From NCBI GenBank assembly GCA_003218815.1, contig QHON01000165.1:1-12104 (forward strand): a stretch of DNA of 12,104 nucleotides. Direction: 5' to 3'. Below, piece after piece: positions 1 to 7,483 of the stretch. The translations under genes were made by a program, and so were the position numbers. Every line of letters starts with the position of its first letter. The first letter of the stretch is position 1. The notes beneath the pieces were generated by a model. That model worked only from the letters and a program-made list of their open reading frames with translations, did not search any database and was not told where the DNA came from. The stretch comes from Verrucomicrobiota bacterium (lineage in GTDB: Bacteria; Verrucomicrobiota; Verrucomicrobiia; Chthoniobacterales; UBA10450).

Positions 1-145
1 TCGCCAAAATGCGCATGGTGGTGGTCTTGCCAGCGCCGTTCGGCCCCAGAAAACCCATGATTTCGCCTTTACCGACCTCGAAATCCAAATTCTGGATCGC
101 GGGTTGGCCCGCATAGCGCTTGGTCAGATTTTCAACCTTAATCAT
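1..145 (-). CDS. ABC transporter ATP-binding protein, N-terminal fragment (cut by left edge)
   Basis: Only the first 48 codons are present. The protein begins MIKVENLTKRYAGQPAIQNL and reaches a complete Walker A P-loop (GPNGAGKT, residues 34-41) followed by TTMRILA, the order expected for the nucleotide-binding subunit of an ABC transporter. The LTKRYAG...A opening and FLGPNGAGKTTTMRIL resemble ATPases of the ABC-2/GldA/NatA type, which usually drive an exporter whose permease gene follows. That subfamily is an inference, since the Walker B, signature and H-loop regions lie outside the window. The ATG is preceded by only a weak GGAA at about -12. The gene follows the HtrA-type protease on the same strand after 53 nt with no terminator-like hairpin, so the two may share a transcript. 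Substrate unknown. Confidence 0.9.
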   Translation of the reverse strand, partial: MIKVENLTKRYAGQPAIQNLDFEVGKGEIMGFLGPNGAGKTTTMRILA

Positions 146-198
146 TTTGCGATATTTCCATGAGACAATCGAGCGGCGATTGCGTTGCCAATTTTTTG

Positions 199-1356
199 TT
201 AACGCGCTGCCATTGTCAAAGTTTGAACCTGCTCGCCTTGCCCGCTGGCGCGGATCACCCCAATAGCAAAATTTACGCTCGCTCCACTTTGCGCCTGACC
301 TAACAGGTCCTCGACTTGTTTGACAGACTTCACTTCGTATTTGGCTACGCGATAAATGACAAGGCCGCGTTCGATTCCCGCTTCATCTGCCGGACCGCCT
401 GGTTCCACCGCGGTAATCAGAACGCCGTGGCGACGCGCATAGCCGAGCGCATCTAGTAATTCCTCGCTTAAATCCTGCAGTTGCATCCCAAATAACCGCT
501 CGGCGTTCGATGTCGATGTTTCCTTCGGTATGGGCGGCTTGCTTGTCGTGGGATTTTTCTCCGCAATTTTCTTGAATCGGGAGACCGTGTCGCGCACTAC
601 GTCCGCCGGAATGGCGAAACCCAGTCCTTGCGTCGGCACACCCTGCGGGGTGAAAGCCATTTTCGCAGAGCTGATGCCGACCAGACGCCCAGAAATATCG
701 ATCACTGGTCCGCCGCTGTTGCCCGGATTAATGGCCGCATCCGTCTGCACCAGATCCTTGTATTCGGTATTCTCGATGGTGATATTGCGTTTAACCGCAC
801 TAAGAACTCCGCGGCTGATCGAGCTGCCGTAACCGACTGCGTTGCCGACTACGATGACTGTCTCACCAAGTAGGTTTGGCGAAATGTTGTCGAGGCTGAT
901 AAATGGGAATGCGGCTTTAGCGTCGATCTTGATGAATGCCAAATCAGTTTTGTCGTCGCCGGCGATATAGTGCGCGTTGTAGGTTTTGCCGTCATTTGCC
1001 GTTACCTGAATTTTCAAATCCGCAGCGCGCTCGACGACGTGTTGATTGGTGACAATGTAACCGGCCGAATCGATAATGAAACCTGAGCCCAGACTTTGCA
1101 AAGTCTGACGAATTTCGCGCGGACGGGCCCGATCGTAGCCGAAGAATTGCGCGTAAAAATCCTCAAATGGATCCCGCACCGCTCTCCTGACTACGCGCTC
1201 GGTATTGATATTCACAACTGCCGGCAAAACTTTCGCGAGCGCCAAAACCGCGGGCTCTGAAGCCGGGTCGGCTTGCGCGAACCCACCTGTCAATTTAGCG
1301 AAGAGAATCCCGCAGGTTCCGGCGAGAGTAAGAATAAATTTGCGACGGGGCTGCAT
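199..1356 (-). CDS. HtrA/Deg-family periplasmic serine protease with one PDZ domain
   Basis: A 385-residue trypsin-like protease of the HtrA family, which degrades or processes misfolded envelope proteins. The N-terminus (PRRKFILTLAG, short hydrophobic run, lysine at 21, AQA just before D30) is an export signal with a twin-arginine look and an AxA cleavage site. The protease domain spans about residues 35-260 with the full triad visible: His106 in TNQHVVE, Asp138 in DDKTDLAFI and Ser214 in NPGNSGGPV. A proline/threonine linker (about 265-285) leads to a single PDZ domain (about 287-383; GVLITAVEPGGPADEAGIE). One PDZ gives a DegS-like layout, whereas DegP/DegQ have two, so I give no symbol. 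The usual GNPFGLG loop reads GNAVGYG, and the PDZ has GLVIYRVAKYEV where GDVIxxVNG is common. No clear Shine-Dalgarno precedes the ATG. It is divergent from sucA and upstream of the ABC ATPase. Family is certain; the exact paralogue is not. Confidence 0.95.
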   Translation of the reverse strand: MQPRRKFILTLAGTCGILFAKLTGGFAQADPASEPAVLALAKVLPAVVNINTERVVRRAVRDPFEDFYAQFFGYDRARPREIRQTLQSLGSGFIIDSAGYIVTNQHVVERAADLKIQVTANDGKTYNAHYIAGDDKTDLAFIKIDAKAAFPFISLDNISPNLLGETVIVVGNAVGYGSSISRGVLSAVKRNITIENTEYKDLVQTDAAINPGNSGGPVIDISGRLVGISSAKMAFTPQGVPTQGLGFAIPADVVRDTVSRFKKIAEKNPTTSKPPIPKETSTSNAERLFGMQLQDLSEELLDALGYARRHGVLITAVEPGGPADEAGIERGLVIYRVAKYEVKSVKQVEDLLGQAQSGASVNFAIGVIRASGQGEQVQTLTMAAR

Positions 1357-1434
1357 TTTGCCGCAGCAAGTAACGGAACACTCTTCCTACTGTCAACTTG
1401 CCCAGCAGCGTAATAGTCGCAGATTAAAATTGGT
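1357..1434. promoter_or_regulatory. Divergent intergenic region between the HtrA-type protease and sucA
   Basis: These 78 nt separate two diverging genes and so should contain promoter elements for both. On the minus strand there is a perfect TTGACA (complement of 1391-1396), but the hexamer 17 nt downstream (TTACTT, complement of 1368-1373) is a poor -10 and would leave almost no leader before the protease ATG. On the plus strand TTGCCC (1398-1403) lies 17 nt from AGATTA (1421-1426), also weak. Neither start codon has a clear Shine-Dalgarno. The region is called regulatory from gene orientation; no individual box is certain. Confidence 0.35.
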
Positions 1435-4176
1435 ATGTGGTCTTCCTTGGCGACTCGGGCAAATCTGGATTTGCTCGATGAAAATTACAGGCGATGGCGA
1501 CAAAATCCGGAGTCAGTCGATTCAGGATGGGCTGCATTCTTCGAAGGCTTCGAGCTGGGAGAATTGCCGGAACGAGATGGCGCGGTCGCAAGAGCTGCCG
1601 AAGGTCGCGAGGGTTCGCTGCAGTCGCGGGTGGACGGACTCGTTTACGCCTACCGCACGCTCGGGCACACGATTGCACGCCTTGACCCGTTGGCGGACAG
1701 GCGGCGGGAAAATCCGCTGCTGACGCTCCGGGAACTCGGATTCAGTGAAAAGGATCTTGATCTTCACGTTTCGTCGAAATTCTTTTTCGGCAACCGGCAG
1801 ATGACGCTGCGCGAGATGATCGCCGCGTTGGAAAATATCTACGCAGGCTCGATCGGCTCCGAGTTTATGCACATCCAGAACACCCGCGTCCGGAATTGGG
1901 TGCTGCACCGTCTTGAATCGCGGCCGGCGAAAACGGAGACCCCTCGGGCTGTCCAAGTCGCTTTGCTGCGGACCTTACTGGAAGCGGAATCGTTCGAAGT
2001 CTTTTTACATGGACATTACGTCGGGCAGAAGCGCTTTTCGCTGCAAGGCGCTGAATCGTTGATGGTGATTCTTGATACCATTCTTCACAAATGCCCAGGC
2101 GCCGGCATTGCGGAGATTTGCATGGGCATGACACACCGTGGCCGTCTCAATGTGCTCGCGAACTTCCTCAAGAAATCGCTCAACGTTATCTTCACTGAAT
2201 TTACCGAAAACTACATTCCCGATCTGGTCGCAGGGGATGGCGATGTGAAGTACCATCTTGGGTATCGCACGGTGCGAAAGCTTGGTTCCGGCGCCCAAAT
2301 TGAAATCAGGCTTTCGGGTAATCCAAGCCATCTTGAAGCGGTCGATCCGGTTGTCGAGGGAACGGCACGCGCGCGTCAGCGCATTCGTAACGATACCGAC
2401 CATCGCCGGAAAGTTCTGCCTCTCCTTATTCACGGAGACGCGGCCTTTGCGGGGCAGGGGATCGTTGCGGAAACCCTCAACATGTCGCAGCTGCCTGGTT
2501 ACAGCACCGGCGGCACCGTCCACATAGTCGTGAACAACCAAATCGGCTTCACAACGCTGCCCGAAGACGCGCGCTCCTCGATGTACGCCACCGACATCGC
2601 GAAGATGATTGAAGCGCCAATTTTCCACGTCAACGGCGACGACCCGCTGGCCGTGAAATTCGTGACTGAAATGGCGCTCGATTTTCGCCAGGAATTTGGA
2701 CGCGACGTCGTAATCGACATGTATTGCTACCGCAAACATGGCCACCAGGAAATTGACGAGCCCTCATTCACTCAGCCCGATCTTTACGCCAGAATCGAGA
2801 AGCGGCCATCGGTGGCGCAGTTATACAAAAGCGAGTTGCTCGAGGTTGGAGCACTCGATGAGGATGACGCGGCCTCGCTCGAAACGGAATTTCAGCTTCG
2901 GCTCGAAATGCCGCTGGATAATGTCAAAGCGCTCGAGAAACAGAGGGGAGACCAGCAAGCGAAGTTCCAAGAATCGACCGCTGTTTTTCAACCGGAATAC
3001 ACAAGCTCATCCGAACCGACAGCTATCAGCCAGGAAATGCTCGAAAGGATTGTCGATGGACTGACCCACCTGCCGGCAGATTTTAACATTCAGCCGAAAA
3101 TAAAACGGATCGTCCTCGACCATCAGCGGAAAGTTTTTGAGGCCGGCGGTCCCTATCAATGGCATTACGCGGAGGCGCTCGCGTTCGGGTCACTTCTCCT
3201 CGACGGAATTCCAGTCAGATTATCGGGCCAGGATAGTTCGCGCGGAACCTTTAGCACTCGGCATGCCGTTCTTTATGATGCCAAGACGGGCCACCCGTAC
3301 GTTCCGCTCATGCATCTGGCGCAAAAGCAGGCGCGAATTTGCATTTACAATAGTCTTCTTTCAGAAGCTGCCGTGCTCGGTTTCGATTACGGCTACTCGC
3401 TCGATTATCCGAACATGCTTTGCCTTTGGGAAGCGCAGTTTGGGGATTTTGCTAACGGTGCCCAAACCATCATCGACCAATTCATCGTCTCGGCAGAATC
3501 GAAATGGCAGAGGCCCAGCGGCATCGTTTTGCTTCTGCCGCACGGTTACGAAGGTCAGGGTCCCGAGCATTCTAGCGGGCGCCTCGAGCGCTTCCTGCAA
3601 GCTAGCGCCGAAGACAACATTCAAGTCTGTAACCTCACGACGTCGGCGCAATACTTTCATGTCCTGCGGCGCCAAATGAAACGCAATTTCGTCAAGCCGC
3701 TCATCATCATGACACCCAAAAGTTTGTTGCGCGCCGATTTCGCTTCATCGCGCGTGGAAGAATTTACCAGCGGTGGCTTCGAAGAAATTCTTGGTTCGCC
3801 CAAAGTCGGTTCAGCCGAAAAGATGGAGCGCGTTATTCTTTGCTCGGGCAAAGTTTATTACGACTTATTGAATTATCGCGAAGTGCAAAAGATCGGCAAC
3901 GCAGCCATCATTCGGATTGAACAACTTTACCCGCTCGCTGAAAAAAAGTTGCGCGCCGACATCAAGCCATATCCAAAGACTGCCAAGCTTGTTTGGTGTC
4001 AGGAAGAATCGCAAAACATGGGCGCGTGGAGTTTCATCGAGCCACGACTACGGCAGCTTTTCGGTCGCGACGTCGCCTATGCCGGCCGCAATGCCAGCGC
4101 TAGTCCGGCAGTCGGCGCGCTCGCCACCCACAAACGCGAGCAGGCGTGCTTGATCGCCGAAGCGTTTAACATCTAA
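1435..4176 (+). CDS. sucA: 2-oxoglutarate dehydrogenase E1 component (thiamine diphosphate-dependent)
   Basis: E1 of the 2-oxoglutarate dehydrogenase complex: it decarboxylates 2-oxoglutarate on thiamine diphosphate and transfers the succinyl group to the lipoyl arm of E2, in the cytoplasm as part of the TCA cycle. The 913 residues match the usual length (about 900-950). Visible landmarks in order: the E1 N-terminal segment with NLDLLDENYRRW (10-22) and WAAFFEGFELG; GMTHRGRLNV (231-240); SGNPSHLEAV (294-303); the cofactor-binding stretch GDAAFAGQG (334-342) with NNQIGFTT (367-374); DIAKMIEAPIFHVNGDDPLA (387-406); CYRKHGHQEIDEPSFTQP; and in the C-terminal half DSSRGTFSTRHAVLYD and LLPHGYEGQGPEHSSGRLE. 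The frame is intact throughout. The ATG gives an N-terminus that fits the family but lacks a Shine-Dalgarno. It is followed by sucB (88-nt spacer) and lpdA, forming the full complex. The whole N-terminal extension is present, unlike pyruvate-type E1. Confidence 0.98.
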   Translation: MWSSLATRANLDLLDENYRRWRQNPESVDSGWAAFFEGFELGELPERDGAVARAAEGREGSLQSRVDGLVYAYRTLGHTIARLDPLADRRRENPLLTLRELGFSEKDLDLHVSSKFFFGNRQMTLREMIAALENIYAGSIGSEFMHIQNTRVRNWVLHRLESRPAKTETPRAVQVALLRTLLEAESFEVFLHGHYVGQKRFSLQGAESLMVILDTILHKCPGAGIAEICMGMTHRGRLNVLANFLKKSLNVIFTEFTENYIPDLVAGDGDVKYHLGYRTVRKLGSGAQIEIRLSGNPSHLEAVDPVVEGTARARQRIRNDTDHRRKVLPLLIHGDAAFAGQGIVAETLNMSQLPGYSTGGTVHIVVNNQIGFTTLPEDARSSMYATDIAKMIEAPIFHVNGDDPLAVKFVTEMALDFRQEFGRDVVIDMYCYRKHGHQEIDEPSFTQPDLYARIEKRPSVAQLYKSELLEVGALDEDDAASLETEFQLRLEMPLDNVKALEKQRGDQQAKFQESTAVFQPEYTSSSEPTAISQEMLERIVDGLTHLPADFNIQPKIKRIVLDHQRKVFEAGGPYQWHYAEALAFGSLLLDGIPVRLSGQDSSRGTFSTRHAVLYDAKTGHPYVPLMHLAQKQARICIYNSLLSEAAVLGFDYGYSLDYPNMLCLWEAQFGDFANGAQTIIDQFIVSAESKWQRPSGIVLLLPHGYEGQGPEHSSGRLERFLQASAEDNIQVCNLTTSAQYFHVLRRQMKRNFVKPLIIMTPKSLLRADFASSRVEEFTSGGFEEILGSPKVGSAEKMERVILCSGKVYYDLLNYREVQKIGNAAIIRIEQLYPLAEKKLRADIKPYPKTAKLVWCQEESQNMGAWSFIEPRLRQLFGRDVAYAGRNASASPAVGALATHKREQACLIAEAFNI

Positions 4177-4210
4177 TAAGGGAGCGCCGGACGCCCGAAC
4201 CACAGCGTAA

Positions 4211-4231
4211 GGTCAAACGTTCGGTTCGACC
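4211..4231 (+). other. Imperfect stem-loop in the sucA-sucB spacer
   Basis: GGTCAAAC (4211-4218) pairs with GTTCGACC (4224-4231) around a 5-nt loop with a single mismatch, giving seven base pairs. A smaller GC-rich fold (GG-A-GCG against CGCCC, about 4181-4195) lies just after the sucA stop. No T-run follows either, so neither is a standard intrinsic terminator. An mRNA processing or stability element between sucA and sucB is possible, but chance cannot be excluded. The rest of the 88-nt spacer shows nothing recognisable. Confidence 0.25.
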
Positions 4232-4264
4232 ACCCGCTTGCTTTGCGCATACTGTACGACACTG

Positions 4265-5482
4265 ATGAGCATCGAAGTTAAAATTCCCGCGGTCGGCGAA
4301 TCGATTTCCAGCGGGGTGGTTTCCGTCTGGCATAAAAAATCGGGCGATTTCGTAAACCCAGGCGATGCGCTCTTTACTCTCGAGACCGAGAAAGTTTCAA
4401 CCGAGATCGTCGCCGAAAACGCTGGTGTCCTGGAAGCGAAAGCCGCTGAAGGTCAGGAAGTAAAAATCGGCGAAGTTGTCGCAATAATTGATGATTCCAA
4501 GGTTCCTGAGGTAATCCCGCCTGCGGAAAAAAAAGCAACGCTTGGGGAGAAAAAAAAGCAGCCTATACCGCCGGAGACGAAAGCACCTGTCGCTTCGAAG
4601 CAGAAATCAACAGGTGCGGAAGTTCTTTCGCCGGCCGTTCGGCGCATTGTTGAAGAAGAACATCTCGAGCCGGCAAAAATTTCAGGGACCGGAAAAGATG
4701 GCCGCCTAACGAAAGGTGACGTGCTGGCCGCGCACCCGGAAGAAGAGAAGGAGGATCGCGATCGACAAGCGGAGCCGGGCACGGAACGATTTACCCGGAA
4801 AAAAATGTCGCCGTTGCGGCGTAAAATTGCTGCGCAACTAGTCATGGCGCAGCAAACCGCCGCCATCCTCACCACTTTTAACGAGTGTGACATGAGCGCG
4901 ATTCAAGAGCTGCGCGCCAAATCGCAAGAGGGGTTTACGAAGAAGAACGGAATCAAGCTCGGTCTTATGTCGTTTTTCATCAAAGCGGCGGTCGAAGCAC
5001 TCAAGGCGGTCCCTGTGGTCAACGGCCGGATCGAGGAAGACGATTTCATTCAGAACAACTTCTACGACATCGGCGTCGCAGTTGGAACGGAACGCGGACT
5101 GATTGTACCGATTGTGCGTGATGCTGATAAAAAGAGTTTTGCTGAATTGGAACTCGACATAGCCGGTTACGCAGTGAAGGCGCGTGAAGGCAAATTGAAA
5201 ATCGAAGATTTGCAGGGCGGCACGTTTACGATTTCAAATGGCGGTGTCTACGGGTCGCTTCTCAGCACGCCGATTCTTAACCCGCCGCAAAGTGGAATTT
5301 TGGGCATGCACAAGATTATGCCGAGACCGGTGGCGATTGACAAAAAGGTCGAAGTCCGCCCGATGATGTATCTCGCTCTTAGCTACGATCACCGCGCGGT
5401 CGATGGAAAAGAGGCGGTTACGTTTCTCATAAAAGTGAAGGAATGCATTGAGGACCCGAAAAAGCTGCCGCTCGATTTTTGA
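4265..5482 (+). CDS. sucB: Dihydrolipoyllysine succinyltransferase, E2 of 2-oxoglutarate dehydrogenase
   Basis: E2 core of the 2-oxoglutarate dehydrogenase complex: its lipoyl arm receives the succinyl group from SucA and passes it to CoA. Counting from the ATG at 4265 (405 residues): one lipoyl domain at about 1-75 with the acceptor Lys43 in LETEKVSTE; a Lys/Pro-rich linker (about 80-118); a peripheral subunit-binding domain at about 119-157 (SPAVRRIVEE, GTGKDGRLTKGDVLA), which should hold E1/E3; and the catalytic domain to the end with the HxxxDG signature at His376-Asp380 (SYDHRAVDG) and TISNGGVYGSLLSTPILNPP. The frame remains open upstream to a TTG at 4238, but the ATG is preferred because MSIEVKIPAVGES begins exactly at the conserved lipoyl domain edge. 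No Shine-Dalgarno is seen. The substrate is assigned from adjacency to sucA. The linker contains two A8 tracts and an inverted repeat, listed separately. lpdA follows after 39 nt. Confidence 0.97.
   Translation: MSIEVKIPAVGESISSGVVSVWHKKSGDFVNPGDALFTLETEKVSTEIVAENAGVLEAKAAEGQEVKIGEVVAIIDDSKVPEVIPPAEKKATLGEKKKQPIPPETKAPVASKQKSTGAEVLSPAVRRIVEEEHLEPAKISGTGKDGRLTKGDVLAAHPEEEKEDRDRQAEPGTERFTRKKMSPLRRKIAAQLVMAQQTAAILTTFNECDMSAIQELRAKSQEGFTKKNGIKLGLMSFFIKAAVEALKAVPVVNGRIEEDDFIQNNFYDIGVAVGTERGLIVPIVRDADKKSFAELELDIAGYAVKAREGKLKIEDLQGGTFTISNGGVYGSLLSTPILNPPQSGILGMHKIMPRPVAIDKKVEVRPMMYLALSYDHRAVDGKEAVTFLIKVKECIEDPKKLPLDF
4583..4617 (+). repeat. 8-bp inverted repeat with nested palindrome, inside sucB linker
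   Basis: GCACCTGT (4583-4590) and ACAGGTGC (4610-4617) are perfect reverse complements 19 nt apart. The intervening sequence contains the perfect 10-nt palindrome GCTTCGAAGC (4592-4601). As RNA this could form a stem-loop in the sucB message, over codons for the linker between the lipoyl and subunit-binding domains. It lies 24 nt downstream of an A AAA AAG heptamer in the sucB reading frame (4552-4558). The pairing is seen directly; any function is inference. Confidence 0.4.
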
Positions 5483-5521
5483 GGTGAGGCGTGGCGGACC
5501 CCCCGCGCCGGCGAACTGGTC

Positions 5522-6928
5522 ATGGAAAAATTTGATGTCGTAATTATTGGCTCAGGGCCGGGCGGCTATATCGCCGCGATCCGAGCCGGGCAACTCGGAC
5601 TGAAGACCGCACTTGTCGAAAAAGACAAGGAACTCGGCGGCACTTGTTTAAACATTGGCTGCATCCCTAGCAAAGCGCTGTTGACCTCGAGCGACCATTT
5701 TATGTTCGCAAAAAAAGAAGCCGAGAAACATGGCGTCATGTTCGACGGCGTGCATGTCGATCTTGGAAAGATGCAGCAGCGCAAAGACAAGGTGGTGAAA
5801 ACATTCACGAGCGGCGTGCGTGCGCTCATGAAGACAAACAAGGTCACGACGTTCGAAGGATTTGGCACGATCGCTGCGCCTGGAAAAGTTTCGGTCAAAT
5901 CATCGGATGGCAAGACGCAGGAGCTCGAAACCAAAAACATCGTGATTGCCACTGGTAGCGCGCCGGTCGAGCTACCGTTTGCGAAATTTGATGGCAAAAC
6001 AATCGTTAGCAGCACGGAAGCACTTTGTTTCACGGAGCCGCCGAAGAAACTGCTCGTGATTGGCGCGGGCGCGATTGGTCTGGAACTTGGTTCGGTTTGG
6101 AATCGGCTCGGCTCGGAAGTAACCATGCTCGAATTTCTTCCGCGCATTGCGGTCGGCTTCGATCTCGAACTCTCGAATCTGCTCCAGCGCTCGCTAACTG
6201 CTCAGGGTATCACGTTTCATCTGGAAACGAAGGTGAGCGCGGTCAAGCTCACAAATGGCCACGCAACGGTGACGGCAACCAAAGGTGGCGAAGAGATGAA
6301 ATTCGACGCCGACAAAGTCCTTGTCTCGGTCGGGCGCCGTCCGTTTTCCGAAGGAGTCTGTGCAGAGAAAGTTGGTGTCGAATTCGATGACCGGAAGCGC
6401 ATCAAAGTGGACGAAAATTTTCGGACAAACATTCAAGGCATTTACGCAATTGGCGATGTGACTGCCGGCCCGATGCTCGCGCATAAAGCGGAAGACGAAG
6501 GGATCGCCTGCATGGAGATAATTGCGGGGAAATCTGGCCACGTGAACTACGATGCAATTGCCGGAATCATTTACACGAATCCCGAACTTGCAGGCGTCGG
6601 CTTGACCGAGGACCAAGCGAAGGAAAAAGGGATCGATTATCGCATTGGAAAGTTCCCGTTCCGGGCCAACAGTCGCGCGCTCTGCAATGAAGATGTCGAT
6701 GGAATGGTCAAGTTTGTTGCGGACGCGAAAACGGATCGCGTTCTCGGCGCGCACATTTTGCAACACGCAGCTTCGGAATTAATCGCCGAAGCCGTTTCGG
6801 TGATTGAATTCGGCGGGAGCTCTGAGGATATCGGCCGGACGTGTCATTCGCATCCGACTTTGAGCGAAGCGGTCAGAGAGGCCGCGCTCAACGTGGAGAA
6901 GCGCGCGTTGCACATCCTAAATCGCTGA
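5522..6928 (+). CDS. lpdA: Dihydrolipoyl dehydrogenase (E3)
   Basis: Flavoprotein that reoxidises the dihydrolipoyl arm of E2 and reduces NAD+. The 468 residues are standard for the family. The FAD-binding GSGPGGYIAAIRAGQLG (10-26) is followed by the redox-active disulfide Cys42/Cys47 in GGTCLNIGCIPSK; the NAD-binding GAGAIGLELG is at 181-190; the second FAD motif GDVTAGPMLAHKAEDEG is at 311-327; and the dimerisation domain ends with the catalytic His444-Glu449 pair (HPTLSE). All active-site residues are present. It starts 39 nt after sucB with no Shine-Dalgarno and no terminator between, so co-transcription with sucAB is likely. Being encoded with E1 and E2 suggests it serves the 2-oxoglutarate complex, though E3 is commonly shared with pyruvate dehydrogenase and the glycine cleavage system. 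The downstream gene converges on it, with 23 nt between stop codons and no clear terminator there. Confidence 0.98.
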   Translation: MEKFDVVIIGSGPGGYIAAIRAGQLGLKTALVEKDKELGGTCLNIGCIPSKALLTSSDHFMFAKKEAEKHGVMFDGVHVDLGKMQQRKDKVVKTFTSGVRALMKTNKVTTFEGFGTIAAPGKVSVKSSDGKTQELETKNIVIATGSAPVELPFAKFDGKTIVSSTEALCFTEPPKKLLVIGAGAIGLELGSVWNRLGSEVTMLEFLPRIAVGFDLELSNLLQRSLTAQGITFHLETKVSAVKLTNGHATVTATKGGEEMKFDADKVLVSVGRRPFSEGVCAEKVGVEFDDRKRIKVDENFRTNIQGIYAIGDVTAGPMLAHKAEDEGIACMEIIAGKSGHVNYDAIAGIIYTNPELAGVGLTEDQAKEKGIDYRIGKFPFRANSRALCNEDVDGMVKFVADAKTDRVLGAHILQHAASELIAEAVSVIEFGGSSEDIGRTCHSHPTLSEAVREAALNVEKRALHILNR

Positions 6929-6951
6929 TTGCCGACCTTTGGGCCGCCCAC

Positions 6952-7410
6952 CTACCGACGCTTCCGGCGTTTTCGCGTCCGCGCGGCCTTTTTCGCCGTG
7001 GCCGAGCGCGAACGGGCGCTTCGTCGGCGTGCAGCTGAGCGTGCTTGTCGCGAAAGCGCCTTACGCGAAGCGGCGGAACGCCGTTCGCGTTTGAGCGCGC
7101 CTTTGGTCGCCCGTGCCCGAGCACGCGAAGGTTTCTTTCTTGCCCCGCGGCGGCCCTTCGCCAAATCGCGCTTCGCTTGCTTTCGCGTCCGCGCGGAGGT
7201 TTTCCCGCGTTTCGGCGGAGGCAACTTCACGCCGGCACGCCGCGCTTTTGACAAACCGATCGCTATCGCTTGTTGGGGGGACCGCGCGCCGTGTTCCCCC
7301 TCCCGAATGTGCTCCATTTCTTCGCGCACGAATTCGCCCGCCTGGGTGGAAGGTGAGAGCCCTTCACGTTCATCTTCGTGTGCCCGTTCGATTGTTTCGT
7401 CTTCTGGCAT
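6952..7410 (-). CDS. DUF6496-type small protein with histone-H1-like basic tail
   Basis: A 152-residue protein starting MPEDETIERAHEDEREG. The head (1-66) is mildly acidic and contains SPSTQAGEFVREEMEHIREG and RSPQQAIAIGLSKARRAGVK, a pattern I recall from proteins annotated DUF6496; the family name is from memory. From about residue 67 to the end the protein is a low-complexity Arg/Lys/Ala/Ser tail ending RTRKRRKRR, resembling histone H1 or AlgP/HctB-type tails. Such tails bind nucleic acid non-specifically, so a nucleoid- or RNA-associated role is plausible but unproven. The frame is open further upstream to an ATG at 7575, but that would overlap the recO start and add residues unlike the family, so the ATG at 7410 is chosen. 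No Shine-Dalgarno is visible. It is convergent with lpdA and divergent from recO. Confidence 0.85.
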   Translation of the reverse strand: MPEDETIERAHEDEREGLSPSTQAGEFVREEMEHIREGEHGARSPQQAIAIGLSKARRAGVKLPPPKRGKTSARTRKQAKRDLAKGRRGARKKPSRARARATKGALKRERRSAASRKALSRQARSAARRRSARSRSATAKKAARTRKRRKRR

Positions 7411-7483
7411 AACGCAAAGGTTTCGCCGTGGAATCCATCCTTGGATGTAAAAAGCGGGAGGCAGACGTGCTAAATTTCCAATA
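7411..7483. promoter_or_regulatory. Divergent intergenic region between the DUF6496 gene and recO, with two inverted repeats
   Basis: This 73-nt gap must serve both diverging genes. It contains CATCC-TT-GGATG (7436-7447) and, straddling the recO start codon, TTTCCA-ATAA-TGGAAA (7475-7490). An extended -10-like TGCTAAATT (7468-7476) sits 7 nt before the recO ATG; if real it would give a leaderless or nearly leaderless recO message, but no matching -35 is present. A GGGAGG (7456-7461) lies too far from the ATG (about 22 nt) to be its Shine-Dalgarno. Element-level assignments are tentative. Confidence 0.3.

Noticed and set aside
1368..1396. TTGACA-N17-TTACTT as the htrA promoter
   Set aside because: The -35 is perfect but the -10 matches only two of six consensus positions and would put the transcript start almost on the ATG. 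Kept only as part of the general regulatory region.
2005..2745. Long minus-strand open frame (246 codons) opposite sucA
   Set aside because: It lies wholly inside sucA, which is intact and strongly conserved on the other strand. Its translation shows no recognisable domain; it is a by-product of codon bias.
4238..4264. TTG start at 4238 for sucB
   Set aside because: It would add nine residues (LCAYCTT...) before the conserved lipoyl domain start; the ATG at 4265 matches the family and TTG is a rarer start.
6194..6766. Minus-strand open frame of 190 codons opposite lpdA (and a similar one at 5566-6147)
   Set aside because: Both are antisense to a complete lpdA with all catalytic residues. 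The predicted proteins look like no known family and have no context of their own.
6929..6985. Possible bidirectional terminator between lpdA and the DUF6496 gene
   Set aside because: No stem of convincing length with a T-run on either strand was found in the 23-nt gap; nearby GC-rich symmetry is within the basic tail codons.
6929..7450. Plus-strand open frames overlapping the DUF6496 gene (173 codons and shorter ones)
   Set aside because: They are Arg/Ala-rich mirror images of the repetitive basic tail coded on the minus strand. The minus-strand protein has a recognisable conserved head; these do not.
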